DNA of 64,000 bases, taken from NCBI GenBank assembly GCA_030737875.1, contig CM060924.1:146004197-146068196 (forward strand). The letters are read 5' to 3'. This DNA comes from Allium sativum (taxonomy: Eukaryota; Streptophyta; Magnoliopsida; Asparagales; Amaryllidaceae). Below the pieces are notes generated by a model. That model ran no database searches, was not told the origin of the DNA, and saw only the letters and a list, made by a program, of their open reading frames with translations. A program made the position numbers and the translations under genes. Shown piece by piece: positions 36,581 through 49,014 of the stretch. Position 1 is the first letter of the stretch; each line of letters starts with the position of its first letter.

Positions 36581-37979
36581 CAGATTTTGAAATCACTTCC
36601 TTTTCTATATTCATTATAAAAATGAATAAAATCGATATAAATATCTTTCACGTCAAAATGGCGTCAATCTAATCAACACGACTTTATTCAATACATGAAT
36701 ATTTATTCTATTCAACACATGAATTTATTTTCAATTCAACACATGAATTTAATTTCTATTCAACACATGAATTTATTTTCAATTCAATACATGAATTTAT
36801 TTTCTAAACTAGAATGAGGCCCAATCAATTACCATATAATGTTAATTATATAGATTTTATACAACACATGTATATAATAGCAATGATAAATAATCAACCA
36901 TCATCCAGAGTGCACCACACAACTGCATAAGCACTAAATATAAATAATTAACGCTTACACAGTCTGTCAACCCATCGATTGACATACAACTAAACAATCG
37001 GGATTAGTGTACGTCAAATACCATCCCAATACTCGTGTGGGGTTTCAAATCAACAAACACACATTTTATTTGTGCAGTTGGGCGATGTGTAAAATTTATC
37101 GTCCCAATCAATATCAGTCAAATCAGTGTATATAAACAAATCATCCGATTTGTTTACTACTATTTATTTTATATACACGTTAAAAAAAATCATATTTTTA
37201 ACTATAAAATATTTTCCACTATAAAATATTTTATTTCATTCCACATCACACAATCAAATTTTCACAACACATCAATCAAACAAACAAGCCATCCATGGTC
37301 TGTTGACGATGGGTGTCGGGTGCTACTAAGCATCGTTTACATCCTAGTATATATTTCAAACTAGAAATAAATTAAAAGTGAGGAGTTCTCACCAACTAGC
37401 TAAACCAATACACCGCGACTCTTCATATGTAGAAGTCTTCGGCGTTCTCGCCTTTTGTAACTTTCGTTGCCCGTAGCCACTACATATATAAAAATCACAT
37501 TTTTATAATCACTCTACGTATATATTAAAAAAATCAGATTTTTATTTCGTTATATATATAAAAATCGTATTTTTATAATTCCTATAATATAAAAATTATA
37601 TTTTTATGATGCTAAAATTTATATTTTTACATCGTTAAAAACCAAATATTTACTTTATTAAAAATCCAATCTTTCTTCGCTAATATCATATTTAAAAATC
37701 CGACATTTCTTATGTGATTAACTATATAAAAATCAAAGCTTTCTATGTTAAAAATATAAATAAAAATCAAAGCTTTCTATGTTAAAAATATAAATAAAAA
37801 TCAAATCTTTCTATGTTAAAAATATAAATAAAAATCAAAGCTTTCTATGTAAATAAAGATCAAACTTCTCTTGTTTTAAAAACCATAAAAATCCTACTCT
37901 TACCCGCTTAAAAATCAACTTTTTATGGTGTTAAAAACTGAAAACGAAAATTAAATAATAAAGTAAAAAGGCTCACTCG

Positions 37980-38235
37980 CAAGAAGAGGAAGAAGGGCTG
38001 TGCGTTGGAGGTGGTCGGAGGGTCTAAAAAGGGGGAGGGGTTTCGCAGTTTCTAACTTAGTAGGGAAGGGGGTTTTTGGGTGCGACGGTGACCAGAGGGG
38101 GGGGCGAGGTGGAGCGCGGATCCCGGAGTTGGGGGGGTTTCGAGATGGAGGAAGGAGGAAGAGGAGCGGGAGGAGAAGAGGGGGCCTCATCATCGGCGGC
38201 GACGCTAGGGTGGAGGGCGGTGGCGGTATAGGGCA
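37980..38235. other. G-rich island in G 3' LTR
   Basis: Purine-rich GC island, C-rich on the transcript strand, lying just downstream (on minus) of the AT-rich 38298-38330. ORFs here are compositional artefacts. Confidence 0.6.
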
Positions 38236-38297
38236 CGATCGTATTTTTTTTTTTCTGAATTCGATTTGGAAATGAGGGGAGAGGGAGATTAAAGGAA

Positions 38298-38330
38298 ATA
38301 TATAATAATATATATTATTTTATTTAATTT
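38298..38330 (-). promoter_or_regulatory. Candidate TATA region of G LTR
   Basis: On the minus strand TATATATT/TATATATTT is followed within about 20-30 bp by pyrimidine-rich sequence (CTCCCTCTCCCC) and then the C-rich leader. The arrangement resembles a plant TATA box plus Y-patch and is repeated at about 44612-44635 in the other LTR. Inference only. Confidence 0.4.
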
Positions 38331-39208
38331 AATTCATTTCAAAAAGCAACTTTTTATTTCGACCTCGAAATCGAACCCACCGACTGTCATCCATAGCTAA
38401 CTACCCCCATTACGAACACAATGGGATATGTATCGTAGGCTGATTCGACTGTTTCGATCAGTTTTCATTAAAATCAAAATATAATTCTATATATTGAATT
38501 TGAATGCACATTTCAAATTACCGGGGCCATATACGAACTCTAAAAATTCCCGAAAAATATTTTCTAGTTATGTATTGACGATACGGTCCAAACAAAACTA
38601 GTTTCGTCAAATTCTGAGATCGTTTGAAAAATGGCCATTTTCCAGTCGATTAAAATCAACTAAAACTGGTCAAACGCGTTTTCGTTTTCCACGCTCACAT
38701 ATTGATTCGAAAAATTACGAATTTTGAAACCTAGAAATAACTTGACATCACGGATCCAACAACGGTGGTTTCGTCGAAAACCGAGGTCGTTTGCAAAATT
38801 TCCATTTTTAAGGGCTAGAATTCCATAGCGACTATTCTGAATTTTCAACTGGACATAACTTTTGATTCCCGCTATGAAATTTAAATTTTTCGGATTCGTT
38901 GGAAAGATATTCTCAAATAGATTCTAATATTTTTGGTTTCACTAAAATCCGGTTTATTTTGCACCCGGCACATTCATTGGAACTTTGAAATCGATTTTTC
39001 AAACTACCACGCCATTTTCAATTCCTTTTATAATTATAAATAAATAATTATATTCTGACGACGATCTGTATAAATATTTCCATTCTAATTCTATTCAAAT
39101 TAAATTTCTCATCGCTATTATTTAAAATAATTCATTTTAAATAATCCAAATTCACTAAAATTGTCAAAATAAAAATTTTAAATTGGCTCAGATTTCCGGG
39201 TTATGACA

Positions 39209-40239
39209 ATCTCCCCCACATAAAACTTTTTGTCCCTGAAAAGGCACGAAGCCGAAAGTTGTTTTACCAATCAACTCAACTTCCATTATTTTCATTACAG
39301 CTTAAGTTCTTCAACTTTTCGGTTTCTAAGAACTTTTCAAATTTTTCAAAAATTTGGCTAACACCCTAAATTTTCAAAAAAATTCGCCATAACCTCCCCT
39401 GTGCCGGGGTCTTCGGGATATTTCATATAGCCTCCCATGGCCTTCTTCAATCCAAAAGAAAAATAAAAATCCAAGCGGCTAGCCAATCGGCTCATAAAAT
39501 CATCCAAAGAAATTCAATAAACATGTACCTATTTGTCGGGCAAACAATTTTATTCTTCTGCACTAGCCTCCTTGCTATGACCTATTTAATGTAAGTACAT
39601 GTATATGCATGCAAATGCGATAAATTTCCAATACAATTTACTATTTGGTTCAATTTGGCTAAAGGTTCAACATTTAATTAACTAACCAATAATCAAACAA
39701 CACAGTCAACAATCAATTAGTTGATTATCATTTCAAATTCATAAGTTTGATACATAGTCAAAAAATCACATTTTTGATGCCAAATCACAACAATAAGCCC
39801 TATCTAATTTTGGTTCTCACACCAGTCAATAGGAAATATATAGACATCCCACTTTCGAAACTCGAATATAAATTCTGATGATACTCGAGTAATCATCAGA
39901 ATCATCTCCGGGCGACTAGAGTGTGATTCTATATCTATCCAGTATATTAAAACTTCGAATACCCATGGATCAGACGTATATGCAAAGTCTTTATATATTG
40001 GATTGTCCAAATTCAATACAAATAATTATTCAAATACGAATAATTAAATTAAATTTTCAAAACAAAATTTGTTTTCATTTTAAAGATATACTCTTCACAC
40101 TCGTTCTAGGATACTACTGACCCCATCTCTAACGAGTCATTCTTATTGGATATTATTAATCCAATCTCTCATGAATTCTTTCGTTTGGTTCTAATGTGCC
40201 TTGTTCTCTGAGCTTTGTAAACTAAAGCTCTGATACCAG
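39209..40239 (-). mobile_element. Internal region of G (1031 bp), non-coding
   Basis: PPT complement ATCTCCCCCACATAAAAC at 39209, with chromovirus-like TTTTTGTCCCTG nearby; primer site at 40228-40238. No retroviral protein motif in any frame. Very similar to E's internal region, including the 3' words CACTCGTTCTAGGATACTAC and TTCTTTCGTTTGGTTC. Confidence 0.87.
40228..40238 (-). promoter_or_regulatory. Primer-binding site of G
   Basis: TGGTATCAGAG on the minus strand, one base from the LTR, as in E. Confidence 0.9.
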
Positions 40240-43118
40240 TGTAAAGACCCGTAACTTCCCAAGTAAGGAAAGTCTAGATACTTAGAGAACAACACACAAA
40301 AGAACGCAGACGGAAGAACATTTCATTGTTTATTACAACAATTCCATCAGAATACAAGAATATACAGAGTATAAACAAATAAAATACATTCGATAAATAT
40401 TAGAGATTACAATACATTACATAGCAGCGGAAAATAATACAATACACAACTAGAAGTAATACACGAATACAGAGCTTTCCAAGATTCATTCCAGCTGTAA
40501 ATCAGGATCCTGTGAATATAAATCAGCAAAACCAAAACTACTAGCTACCCGTGCAGGAAATGAGGGCACCCAGAGTTTAGGTTAAAACAATAAACTCCAG
40601 GTCAGTCATGGGACTGGTGTGAGAACTAAAACCGTTATTAATCTTTATTTTAAAGTTAGGTAAATCAAGGGACCACGCCGTATAACACGGAACGGGTTTC
40701 CTCCCAAGGATACCAGGGCATAAAACAAACAGCGCAATGCTAAATAAAGAAAAATGAAGCTATTATAAGACCCAGGTCCCATCACACAATGCAACGCAAG
40801 CCGGAGGATAGGGTTTTTCCTTATAATAGCCAAAGAATGCTTGATACGCTAAATTTCATGTTTTATTATTACTATAAGTGTATAGTGTCAAAACAATTTC
40901 AATCATAAATATCAATCATAGACGGCATAAGTGCCCCATCCCACTATGTCGCCATACTAGGTTCTACAATCAAAATTGCAAAGTCATGTATTGGAAGTTG
41001 GATTTCCATCTGTGAACCGAGGCAAAAGATAATCCTCACCGATTCGAGACTATCTAGCCCGAGTCTCAAGAACAGAACGCATCGTCCCTTGGATCGTCAG
41101 GGCCGGTCCACCGATGTGGATTAAAATGCCTGAACACTGCGTTTCCCCGCCCTTTAGGGCGCAAATGAGCCAAATGACTCATCGGCTCCACACAGTCACC
41201 GATATATCCGAGGCGCCTCACAACAGCAACAACCACATAAGTAAAACTCGTCAGGGCATGTAAAACCACTGACGCCACTTCTAACTAGAAGGAAACACAT
41301 GCCCTCCCTGAAGTCCTCTCCCGTTTCTGGTTCACAACCGGGGTGTGAGGCTCGCGAATCAACGCTACACAAAGCTGTGCCATACAGACTGTTCTTTGAT
41401 CATCAACCACAAGACTTTGCTTTTCAACAGAAGCCTTGATCATTTTCATCTTAGCATGCTACACAGGCAAACCACTCCATGCAACTGATATCCATCAATC
41501 ACACAGAATGATATCCAATGTCAGACACACAATCCATTTACAAGTCCGTTCTGGGTCTGAACGAAACCGGAGGCACCTAGTACCCCGCATATCCATCGAT
41601 CTCCAAGTACGTCTGGACGATCACTAACTGATTCCCTCATCTTGGGTGTACGAGCCAATCAAGATCATCAGTAATCACCCAAACGACGTGAAGACCTCCG
41701 GTCTTCGACCACCGCCTTCATCCTCGACACCATTCTTTAATCTTCTTTGAATATCAATTCAAACTAGTTGGGATCAGCGAATCACACCGAAGTAATCATT
41801 TATTTTATTTCCCAATCCCAACATATTCATCCCATGAAGTAAAACTGGTCATACTTCATATCTAACACCACGGTGTTATCGGTAAGTTCAATTACCATTT
41901 CACGTTCAAATCTAATTAAAGATTTAACTATTGCCTAGAGCAAAACAGGTGATACTCCATTCTCGACCATTTCAATCTAATTAAAGATTCATTAAAACTC
42001 TACTTAGTTTTAATCTTCACAGAAATCAATATCCTGTCTTTAACTAGGTTAAAGAACCAATGTCCTTTGAAACACGGTTCACGATAAACCCAAAATCACA
42101 ATCCATTAATTATCGGGTTAAAGAACAAGTGTTATTTAAAACACCGTTCACGATAAACCCAAAAATCAATTCAAATTCAATTCCAATTAAATCCCATTTA
42201 ATTGGTACACTTCATTAAATCTAAATAAAAAGATTTAATCTTTTTCTCAACTGGGTTTAAGAATAGTGTTGATGAAGACACCATTCACAACAAACCCAAA
42301 TCACATTTGATATTATATACAAGGCTCTGAATAGAAAATATATTGACCTATATTCAATATCAAATTCTACGACCAACAAATATCGTATCAGAAATAACGA
42401 TATAAATATCTCTCAAATTTCCATAACGATATCTGTATAATCATGAAACCCAACATCGAAATATTCCAAAGATAATTCAATTCAATTATTGGAAATTCTG
42501 GTTACTTTTAAAACCATTTTCAAATTCAATTTATTTATTTAAAAATAAATAAATTATTATTCTAGATCAAAACTAGTTCATTTCGATAAAAATCTATTTT
42601 TATCTTTTCAAATAGGGAGATTTTCACCCCAATTCTTCACAAATCATTTCTTATGATTTCACACAAATTATTACTATTTTTAATAATTTTATCAAGGCTT
42701 GTACAGTCGATTTCCATCAACGGCCATCGAACTGCACTTACAGCGACCTTTTCCAAATTTGATTTGGACATAATTCCAAATCCAACGGTTAGATTTCTAA
42801 TTTCTTACATTCTTAGAAAGCTCTTTTCGATACGAACCCAACGGTTCCGGTTTTAGGAGAATTCGACGGTCGGATCTCCTGCAATATCCATTTGAAGTCA
42901 ATGGTCGAAAATCGCGAACTGCCGCAGCGCGGCGCGTTCTACTCAGGCCATTATATATATATATATGTATAATATAAATATATTATATATTTCATCAATT
43001 TCCTTTTAAAACGTATTTTATAAATCGTTTAAATTCGTTTTCAAAATGATTTCTACTTCCTTTTCATATTCAAATCAAAATTGAATTTTCCAATATAAAT
43101 TCGTTTCAAATTCACTTT

Positions 43119-43545
43119 AAATCGATTTCAATTCAATTCGAATTTCAAATCGTTTCAATTTAATTCGAATTTCAAATCGTTTCAATTTAGTTCGAATTTC
43201 AAATCATTTCAGTTTAATTCGAATTTCAATTCTTTTCAATTTAATTCGAATTTCAAATCATTTCAATTTAATTTGAATTTCAAATCATTTCAATTTAATT
43301 CGAATTTACATTCTTTTCAATTTAATTCGAATTTCAATTCTTTTCAATTTAATTCGAATTTCAAATCATTTCAATTTAATTCGAATTTCAAATCATTTCA
43401 ATTTAATTCGAATTTCAATTCTTTTCAATTTAATTCGAATTTCAATTCTTTTCAATTTAATTCGAATTTCAAATCATTTCAATTTAATTCGAATTTCAAA
43501 TCATTTCAATTTAATTCGAATTTCAAATCATTTCAAAATATCAGA
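43119..43545 (+). repeat. 27-bp minisatellite in G 5' LTR, about 15 units
   Basis: Same unit as 36219-36580 with about two more copies and different order of the TCAAAT and TCAATTCT variants, so the arrays changed after insertion. Confidence 0.9.
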
Positions 43546-44283
43546 TTTTGAAATCACTTCCTTTTCTATATTCATTATAAAAATGAATAAACTCGATATA
43601 AAAATTTCTCTTGTTTTAAAAACAAACAAGCCATCCATGGTCTGTGGACGATGGGTGTCGGGTGCTACTAAGCACCGTCTGCATCCTAGTATATATTTCA
43701 AACTAGAAATAAATTAAAACTGAGGAGTTCTCACCAACTAGCTAAACCAATACACCGCGACTCTTCATATGTAGAAGTCTTCGGCGTTCTCGCCTTTTGT
43801 CACTTTCGTTGCCCGTAGCCACTACATATATAAAAATCACATTTTTATAATCACTCTATGTATATATAAGATAAAATCAGATTTTTAGTTCGTTATATAT
43901 ATAAAAATCCCATTTTTATAATTCCTATAATATAAAAATTATATTTTTATGATGCTAAAATTTATATTTTTACATCGTTAAAAACCAAATCTTTACTTCA
44001 TTAAAAATCCAATCTTTCTTCGCTAATATCATATTTAAAAATCCGACATTTCTTATGTGATTAACTATATAAAAATCAAAGCGTCCTATGTTAAAAATAT
44101 AAATAAAAATCAAAGCTTTCTATGTTAAAAATATAAATAAAAATCAAAGCTTTCTATGTAAATAAAGATCAAACTTCTCTTGTTTTAAAGACCATAAAAA
44201 TCCTACTCTAACCCGCTTAAAAATCACATTTTTATGGTGTTAAAAACTGAAAACAAAAATTAAATAATAAAGTAAAATGACTT

Positions 44284-44560
44284 ACTCGCAAGAAGAGGAA
44301 GAAGGGTTGTGCGTTGGAGGTGGTCGGAGGGACTAAAAAGGGGGAGGGGTTTCGCGGTTTCCACCTGAGTAGGAAAGGGGTTTTTTGGGTGCGACGGTGG
44401 CCAGAGGGGGGGGGGGGGGGGCGAGGTGGAGCGCGGATCCCGGAGTTGGGGGGGTTTCGAGATGGAAGGAGGGAGAGGAGCGGGAGGAGAAGAGGAGGGC
44501 CTCATCATCGACGGCGGCGCTAGGGTGGAGGGAGGCGACGATATAGGGCGCGATCGTATT
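44284..44560. other. G-rich island in G 5' LTR with 16-G run
   Basis: Counterpart of 37980-38235. Positions 44406-44421 are 16 consecutive G; the other LTR has 8 at the same place. Confidence 0.7.
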
Positions 44561-45506
44561 TTTTTTCCTGAATTCGATTTGGAAATGATAGGAGAGGGGG
44601 AGTAAAGGAAATATATAATAATATATATTATTTTATTTAATTCATTTCAAAAAGCAACTTTTTATTTCGACCTCGAAATCGAACCCACCGACTATCGTCC
44701 ATAGCTAATTACCCCCATTACGAACATAATGGGATATGTCTCGTAGGCTGATTCGACTGTTTCGATCATTTTTCGTCAAAATCAAAATATAATTCTATAT
44801 ATTGAATTTGAATGCACATTTCAAATTACCGGGCCACATACGAACTCTAAAAATTCCCGAAAAATATTTTCTAGTTTCGTATTGACGATACGGTCCAAAC
44901 AAAACTAGTTTCGTCAAATTCTAAGATCGTTTGAAAAATGGCCATTTTCCAATCAATTAAAATCAACTAAAACTGGTCAAACACGTTTTCCTTTGCCACG
45001 CTCACATATTGATTCGAAAAATTGTGAATTTTGAAACCTAGCAATAACTTGACATCACGGATCCAACAAAAGTGGTTTCGTCGAAAACCGAGGTCGTTTG
45101 CAAAATTTCCATTTTTAAGGGCCAGAATTCCATAGCGACTATTCTGAATTTTCAACTGGACATAACTTTTGATTCCCGCTATGAAATTTCAATTTTTCGG
45201 ATTCGTTGGGAAGATATTCTCAATCAGATTCTAATACTTTTGGTTTCACTAAAATCCGGTTTATTTTGCACCCGGTACATTCATTTGAACTATGAAATCG
45301 AATTTTCAAACTACCGCGCCATTTTCAATTCCTTTTGTAATTATAAATAAATAATTATATTCTAACGACGATCTATATAAATATTTCCATTCTAATTCTA
45401 TTCAAATTAAATTTATCGTCGCTATTATTTTAAATAATCAAAATTCACTAAAATTGCCAAAATAAAAATTTTAAATTGGCTCAGATTTCCGGGTTATTAC
45501 ACGACG

Positions 45507-47501
45507 GGTGTCGGGTGCTGCTAAGCGCCGTCTGCAACCTAGTATATAATTTTAACTAGAAAACAAGAATTAAAGCGAGAAGTTCTCACCGACTAGCTAA
45601 ACCAAACACCGCGACTCTTCATATGTAGGAAATCTTCATCATGTCTCCAACGAGATCTGTTTCACGCGGTATATGTTAAAAATTATATTTTTAACAATGC
45701 TACTTCCTATATAAAGATTATATTTTTATAACATAAAAACCGAAACTTTATATGATTAAAAATCGAGTCTTTACATAGTTAAAAATCAAATCTTTATATG
45801 CTACTTCATATATATAAAAATCGAATTTTTATTCAAATAAAAATCTTGACTTCATGCATATAAAAATCTAAACTCTCATTAATTAATAATTTACTCTTTA
45901 TCACTTTCGAAATCAAATCTAATTTTTATCATGTTAAAAAAATCTAATCTTTATCCTGTAACCATATCAATAAAAATCATACCTTTTTATTAATAAAAAT
46001 CGAAACTTTCCAAAGATAAAATCATACCTTTACATGATTAAAAATCATATCTTTACTTTCTATAAAGATCATTTCTTTATGTTATAAAAATCCTAACTCT
46101 TCATGTTAAAAATCAAAGCTTGGTTTTATATTAAAAATCAAAACTTTGTTTTATATTATGCATAGAATCCTAATTTTAATGAATGAATTAAAAATCGAAT
46201 TTTATAAACTAAAAAAAATCAAATTCAGAACTTACAGCGATTAGAGAGAGGGGGGTACCGTTCGCCAGAGGGTGAGGCTGGGCGGTTCGTCGGCGTCGGA
46301 TTGGGCGGAGGAAGGCGAGGGCGGTGGTCTCAGGGAGGTGGTGGATTTAAATGGGTGCTAGGATTCGCGGTAAGAAGAGGATAGAGAGAAGGGAACGGGG
46401 TAGAGGAGGGGCGTCGAAGCCTGGGGGGCCCACCAGCGGCGTCGCAGCGGAAGGGGGGAGGGGTAGCGGTCGATGGCGGTGCGATGGAGGACTCCATCGC
46501 CCTTTTCTTTTCCCTTTTTTTTTATAATCGATTTGAAATGATCGGGGGGGATGAGGGAAATAAGGGTTGACTTCATGGAATGGAAGGGAGGGTTTTTTTG
46601 AAAGTTTAATTATATTAATTTTAATTATCCAAAAAGTAACTTTTTATTTCGACTACGAAACGAGACCCACCGACTATCGTCCCTAGCTAATTACCCCCAT
46701 TCCGAACACAATGGGATATGATTCTTAACCCAATTCGGTTGTTACGATCAGTTTTTATAGAATTCAAAGTATAAATCTGTATATATTGAATTTGAATATA
46801 CATTTCAATTTACCGGGGCCATATATAAACTCTAAAAATTCTAGAAAAATATTTTCTAGCTTCGTATTGACGATACGGTCCTAACAAAATTAATTTCGTC
46901 AAATTCCGAGACCGTTTGAAAAATGGCCATTTTCTGGTCGATCGAAATTATCTGAAATTGTCAAAACACTTTTTACTTCGCCACGCTCACATATTGATTC
47001 AAAAAATTATGAATTTTGGAATCTAGCAATAACTTGACATCACAGATCCAACAAAAGTGGTTTCGTCGAAAACCGAGGTCATTTGCAAAATTTCCATTTT
47101 TAAGGGCCAAAATTCCATAGCGACTATTCTGAATTTTCAACTGGACATAACATTTGATTCCCGCTATGAAATTTCAGTTTTTCGGATTCGTTGAAAATAT
47201 ATTCTCAATTAGATTCGAATATTTTTGGTTTCGCTAAAATCCGGTTTATTTTGAATCCTGTACATTCATTTGAAATTAGAAATCGAATTTTAGAACTACC
47301 GAGCCATTTTCAATTACTTTTATAATTAAAGATAAATATTTATATTCTAACAACGATTCAAATAAATATATACGTTCTAATTCTATTCAAAATAAATTTC
47401 TCGTCGTTATTATTTAAAATAATTCATTTTAAATATTCAAAATTCATTAAAATTGCCAAAATAAAAAATTTAAATTGGCTCAGAATTTCCGGGTTGTTAC
47501 A
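45507..47501 (-). mobile_element. 5' LTR of E, second segment (right of G)
   Basis: Resumes exactly where 33180 stopped, after the duplicated CGACG, and matches 20535-22558. Includes the AAAAATC microrepeats, a G-rich island (46235-46500) and the conserved segment 46660-47270. Ends GGGTTGTTACA. Confidence 0.92.
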
Positions 47502-47509
47502 TTATATGC

Positions 47510-47600
47510 AGATGTCTGTTCTGAGTTTAAAATTTTAGTCAGATCGTATGTTCAAACGTTTGTTTCTTTTAGCTCAGACGTCTATTTAGGGAATTTCTAC
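47510..47600. repeat. CAGACGTCTG cluster, right part
   Basis: CAGATGTCTG at 47510 and CAGACGTCTA at 47575, continuing the SIRE cluster split by E. Confidence 0.75.
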
Positions 47601-47701
47601 AAAAAGAACTTTGTTTTTATATATAATAAAATGACATGGTAAAGAAATAAATATATATAAAAATATGAAATTAATTTTTAATTTTTAGAAGGTGGAGTCT
47701 T

Positions 47702-48239
47702 CTATGGTGTTGATGAACTCGTTCCTTCATTAGCTTTGAAATTCTTATTCCACGAGTTTGGACTATATAGCGGTTGTTGGGGAGAGAAGGTATAGTATTT
47801 CAACGTTGGATTCACTGGGTCTTTCTCAGTTCAATAAGAAGAAGATGGATCAATAGGGTTTGGCGGAATTGGTAAATGTGAAGTAATATCCTTTTCTTTT
47901 GGACCACAAAATTTATTGATCATTTTCTTGAGAATGCTAGAGCGAGTTGCGGTAACTTTCTGTTCGAAGTATAATTTTTTTTGTAGAGCTATTTGTTCTA
48001 TCTGATAGTGATCAAGATCGTCTATTTTCCATTTTGTATCTGGTGATGAGAATAAAGCTCTTTTAGCTTTCTTTGCTTCAAGAGTATATCTAGTGTGACA
48101 GTTTCCCCAGCGATATTGCAGTTCATATCTAGGAGTTGGTGTTGGAAATTGAGGAAAATCGGAAGAACTATCCGATGTTAAAGTAATATTAATGGAAGAA
48201 TTTGAGTTATTTGAAGATATGATTGATTCTTGAAATTTT
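47702..48239 (-). pseudogene. SIRE extra ORF 'A', unrecognised
   Basis: Minus frame open from about 48239 (just after a TAA) to TAG at 47704-47702, with one in-frame TGA at 47833-47831; about 178 codons. There is no ATG near the upstream end, so the start was lost or it is expressed otherwise. Composition runs from a Ser/Asn/Thr-rich start through PTPRYELQYRWGN and a Lys/Gln-rich helix (DHYQIEQIALQKKLYFEQK) to CGPKEKDITSHLPIPPNP. Codon-like conservation of hydrophilic structure argues for real ancestry, but I do not recognise the family. It lies about 200 bp downstream of pol and upstream of ORF B, from which it is separated by the palindrome cluster and E. No membrane segment is visible. Confidence 0.55.
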
Positions 48240-48438
48240 TAAGTTTTGTGTTTTATAGTGATGAAGAATACAAGGATATATAGGAGAGATTTAAAGAAAG
48301 TATGTGGTTTGTGTTTTAGGTAATTATTAACTAGAGAAATACTCTATGTAAAGAGAGTATTTGTAGGAATAAGCTAAGTTTAGCAAAGAGATGATCATAT
48401 GTATGTAAATTTGTTTTATAAAATTTGTTTGAAGCAAG

Positions 48439-49014
48439 CTATATATCTTTAACAGATGCTATTCCTAAATCTCGTTTTAGCTTTATAAAAGAGTTTTCTA
48501 ATAGTGGTTTAGTAAATGTATCAGAAATTTGGTTTTCAGTTGAAACATATTCTAGATTAATAATATCTTTTTCTATCTTGTCACATAAAAAATGATGTTG
48601 AATATCTATATGTTTAGTTCTGGAGTGATTTATTGGATTTTTGGATAAATTTATCGCACTTGTATTATTACAATATATAGTTGATTTATTTAAATTTATT
48701 CCAAAATCTTTAAGTGTTTGTTGCATATAAATTACTTGTGCACAAGCTAGAGCAGCAGATATGTAATCGGCTTCACATGTAGAGAGTGATACACAGTTTT
48801 GTTTCTTACTAAACCAAGATACAAGTGATTTTCCAATGAAATGGCATGTACCACTTGTACTTTTGCTATCCGTCCGGGATCTATAAAAATCAGCATCACT
48901 GTAAGATACTAATTCGAATGGACAATCTTTCGGATAAAAAAGACCGAAGTCCTTGGTATTACTAAGATACCTTAAAACCGTTTCACTGCTCTTAAATGTG
49001 ACCCTTTTGGATCT
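48439..49014 (-). pseudogene. SIRE RNase H domain
   Basis: A 199-residue open frame ending at 48439 carries the copia RNase H landmarks: YSDADF, then STSGTCHFIG, LVSWFSKKQNCVSLSTCEADY, NKSTIYCNNTSAINL, RTKHIDIQHHF and the C-terminal TENQISDTFTKPL. The catalytic Asp and Glu of the first two motifs are present. The next frame upstream overlaps it, so a frameshift separates it from RT. Degrades the RNA strand during cDNA synthesis. Confidence 0.93.

Larger units (their letters stand above)
33181..39208 (-). mobile_element. 3' LTR of G (6028 bp)
   Basis: TGTAAAGACCCGTAAC to CCGGGTTATGACA on +. The right terminus has TGACA where TTACA is expected, a point change at the LTR edge. Contains the stem-loop block, a 27-bp minisatellite, ATTCAACACATGAAT words, an AAAAATC microrepeat block (37480-37960), a G-rich island (37980-38235) and the conserved segment 38370-38960. 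Confidence 0.92.
33181..45501 (-). mobile_element. G: complete giant-LTR element inserted in E
   Basis: LTR 33181-39208 (6028 bp), internal 39209-40239 (1031 bp), LTR 40240-45501 (5262 bp), with a perfect duplication CGACG at 33176-33180 and 45502-45506. A close relative of E, with the same architecture. The right LTR lacks about 150 bp near 41730 and about 650 bp near 43605 relative to the left. No coding capacity. LTRs differ at about 7% over the first 165 bp. Confidence 0.92.
40240..45501 (-). mobile_element. 5' LTR of G (5262 bp, internally deleted)
   Basis: Same termini as 33181-39208, ending GGGTTATTACA. Two deletions relative to the other LTR account for the length difference: near 41730 and near 43605. 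It has a longer 27-bp array and a longer G run. Confidence 0.92.
16528..47501 (-). mobile_element. E: giant-LTR non-coding LTR retrotransposon (interrupted by F and G)
   Basis: 3' LTR 16528-22558 (6031 bp), internal region 22559-22747 plus 28328-29158 (about 1020 bp), and 5' LTR 29159-33180 plus 45507-47501 (about 6017 bp). Minus orientation is set by the polypurine tract beside the left LTR and the tRNA-Met primer site beside the right LTR. Flanks TTTTA (16523-16527) and TTATA (47502-47506) form a target duplication with one mismatch. No retroviral domain is detectable, so it must be non-autonomous (LARD-like). LTRs differ at about 6% over the first 130 bp. Confidence 0.9.

Noticed and set aside
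36231..36590. 119-residue ORF of nine-residue Ser/Phe/Asn/Lys repeats (also 43273-43551)
   Set aside because: Shadow of the 27-bp minisatellite; no start context and no similarity outside the array.
37951..38275. Pro-rich and Gly/Arg-rich ORFs on opposite strands of the G-rich islands (also 21394-21646, 44260-44523, 59950-60253)
   Set aside because: Both strands are open because of base composition; frames are not kept between the two LTR copies.
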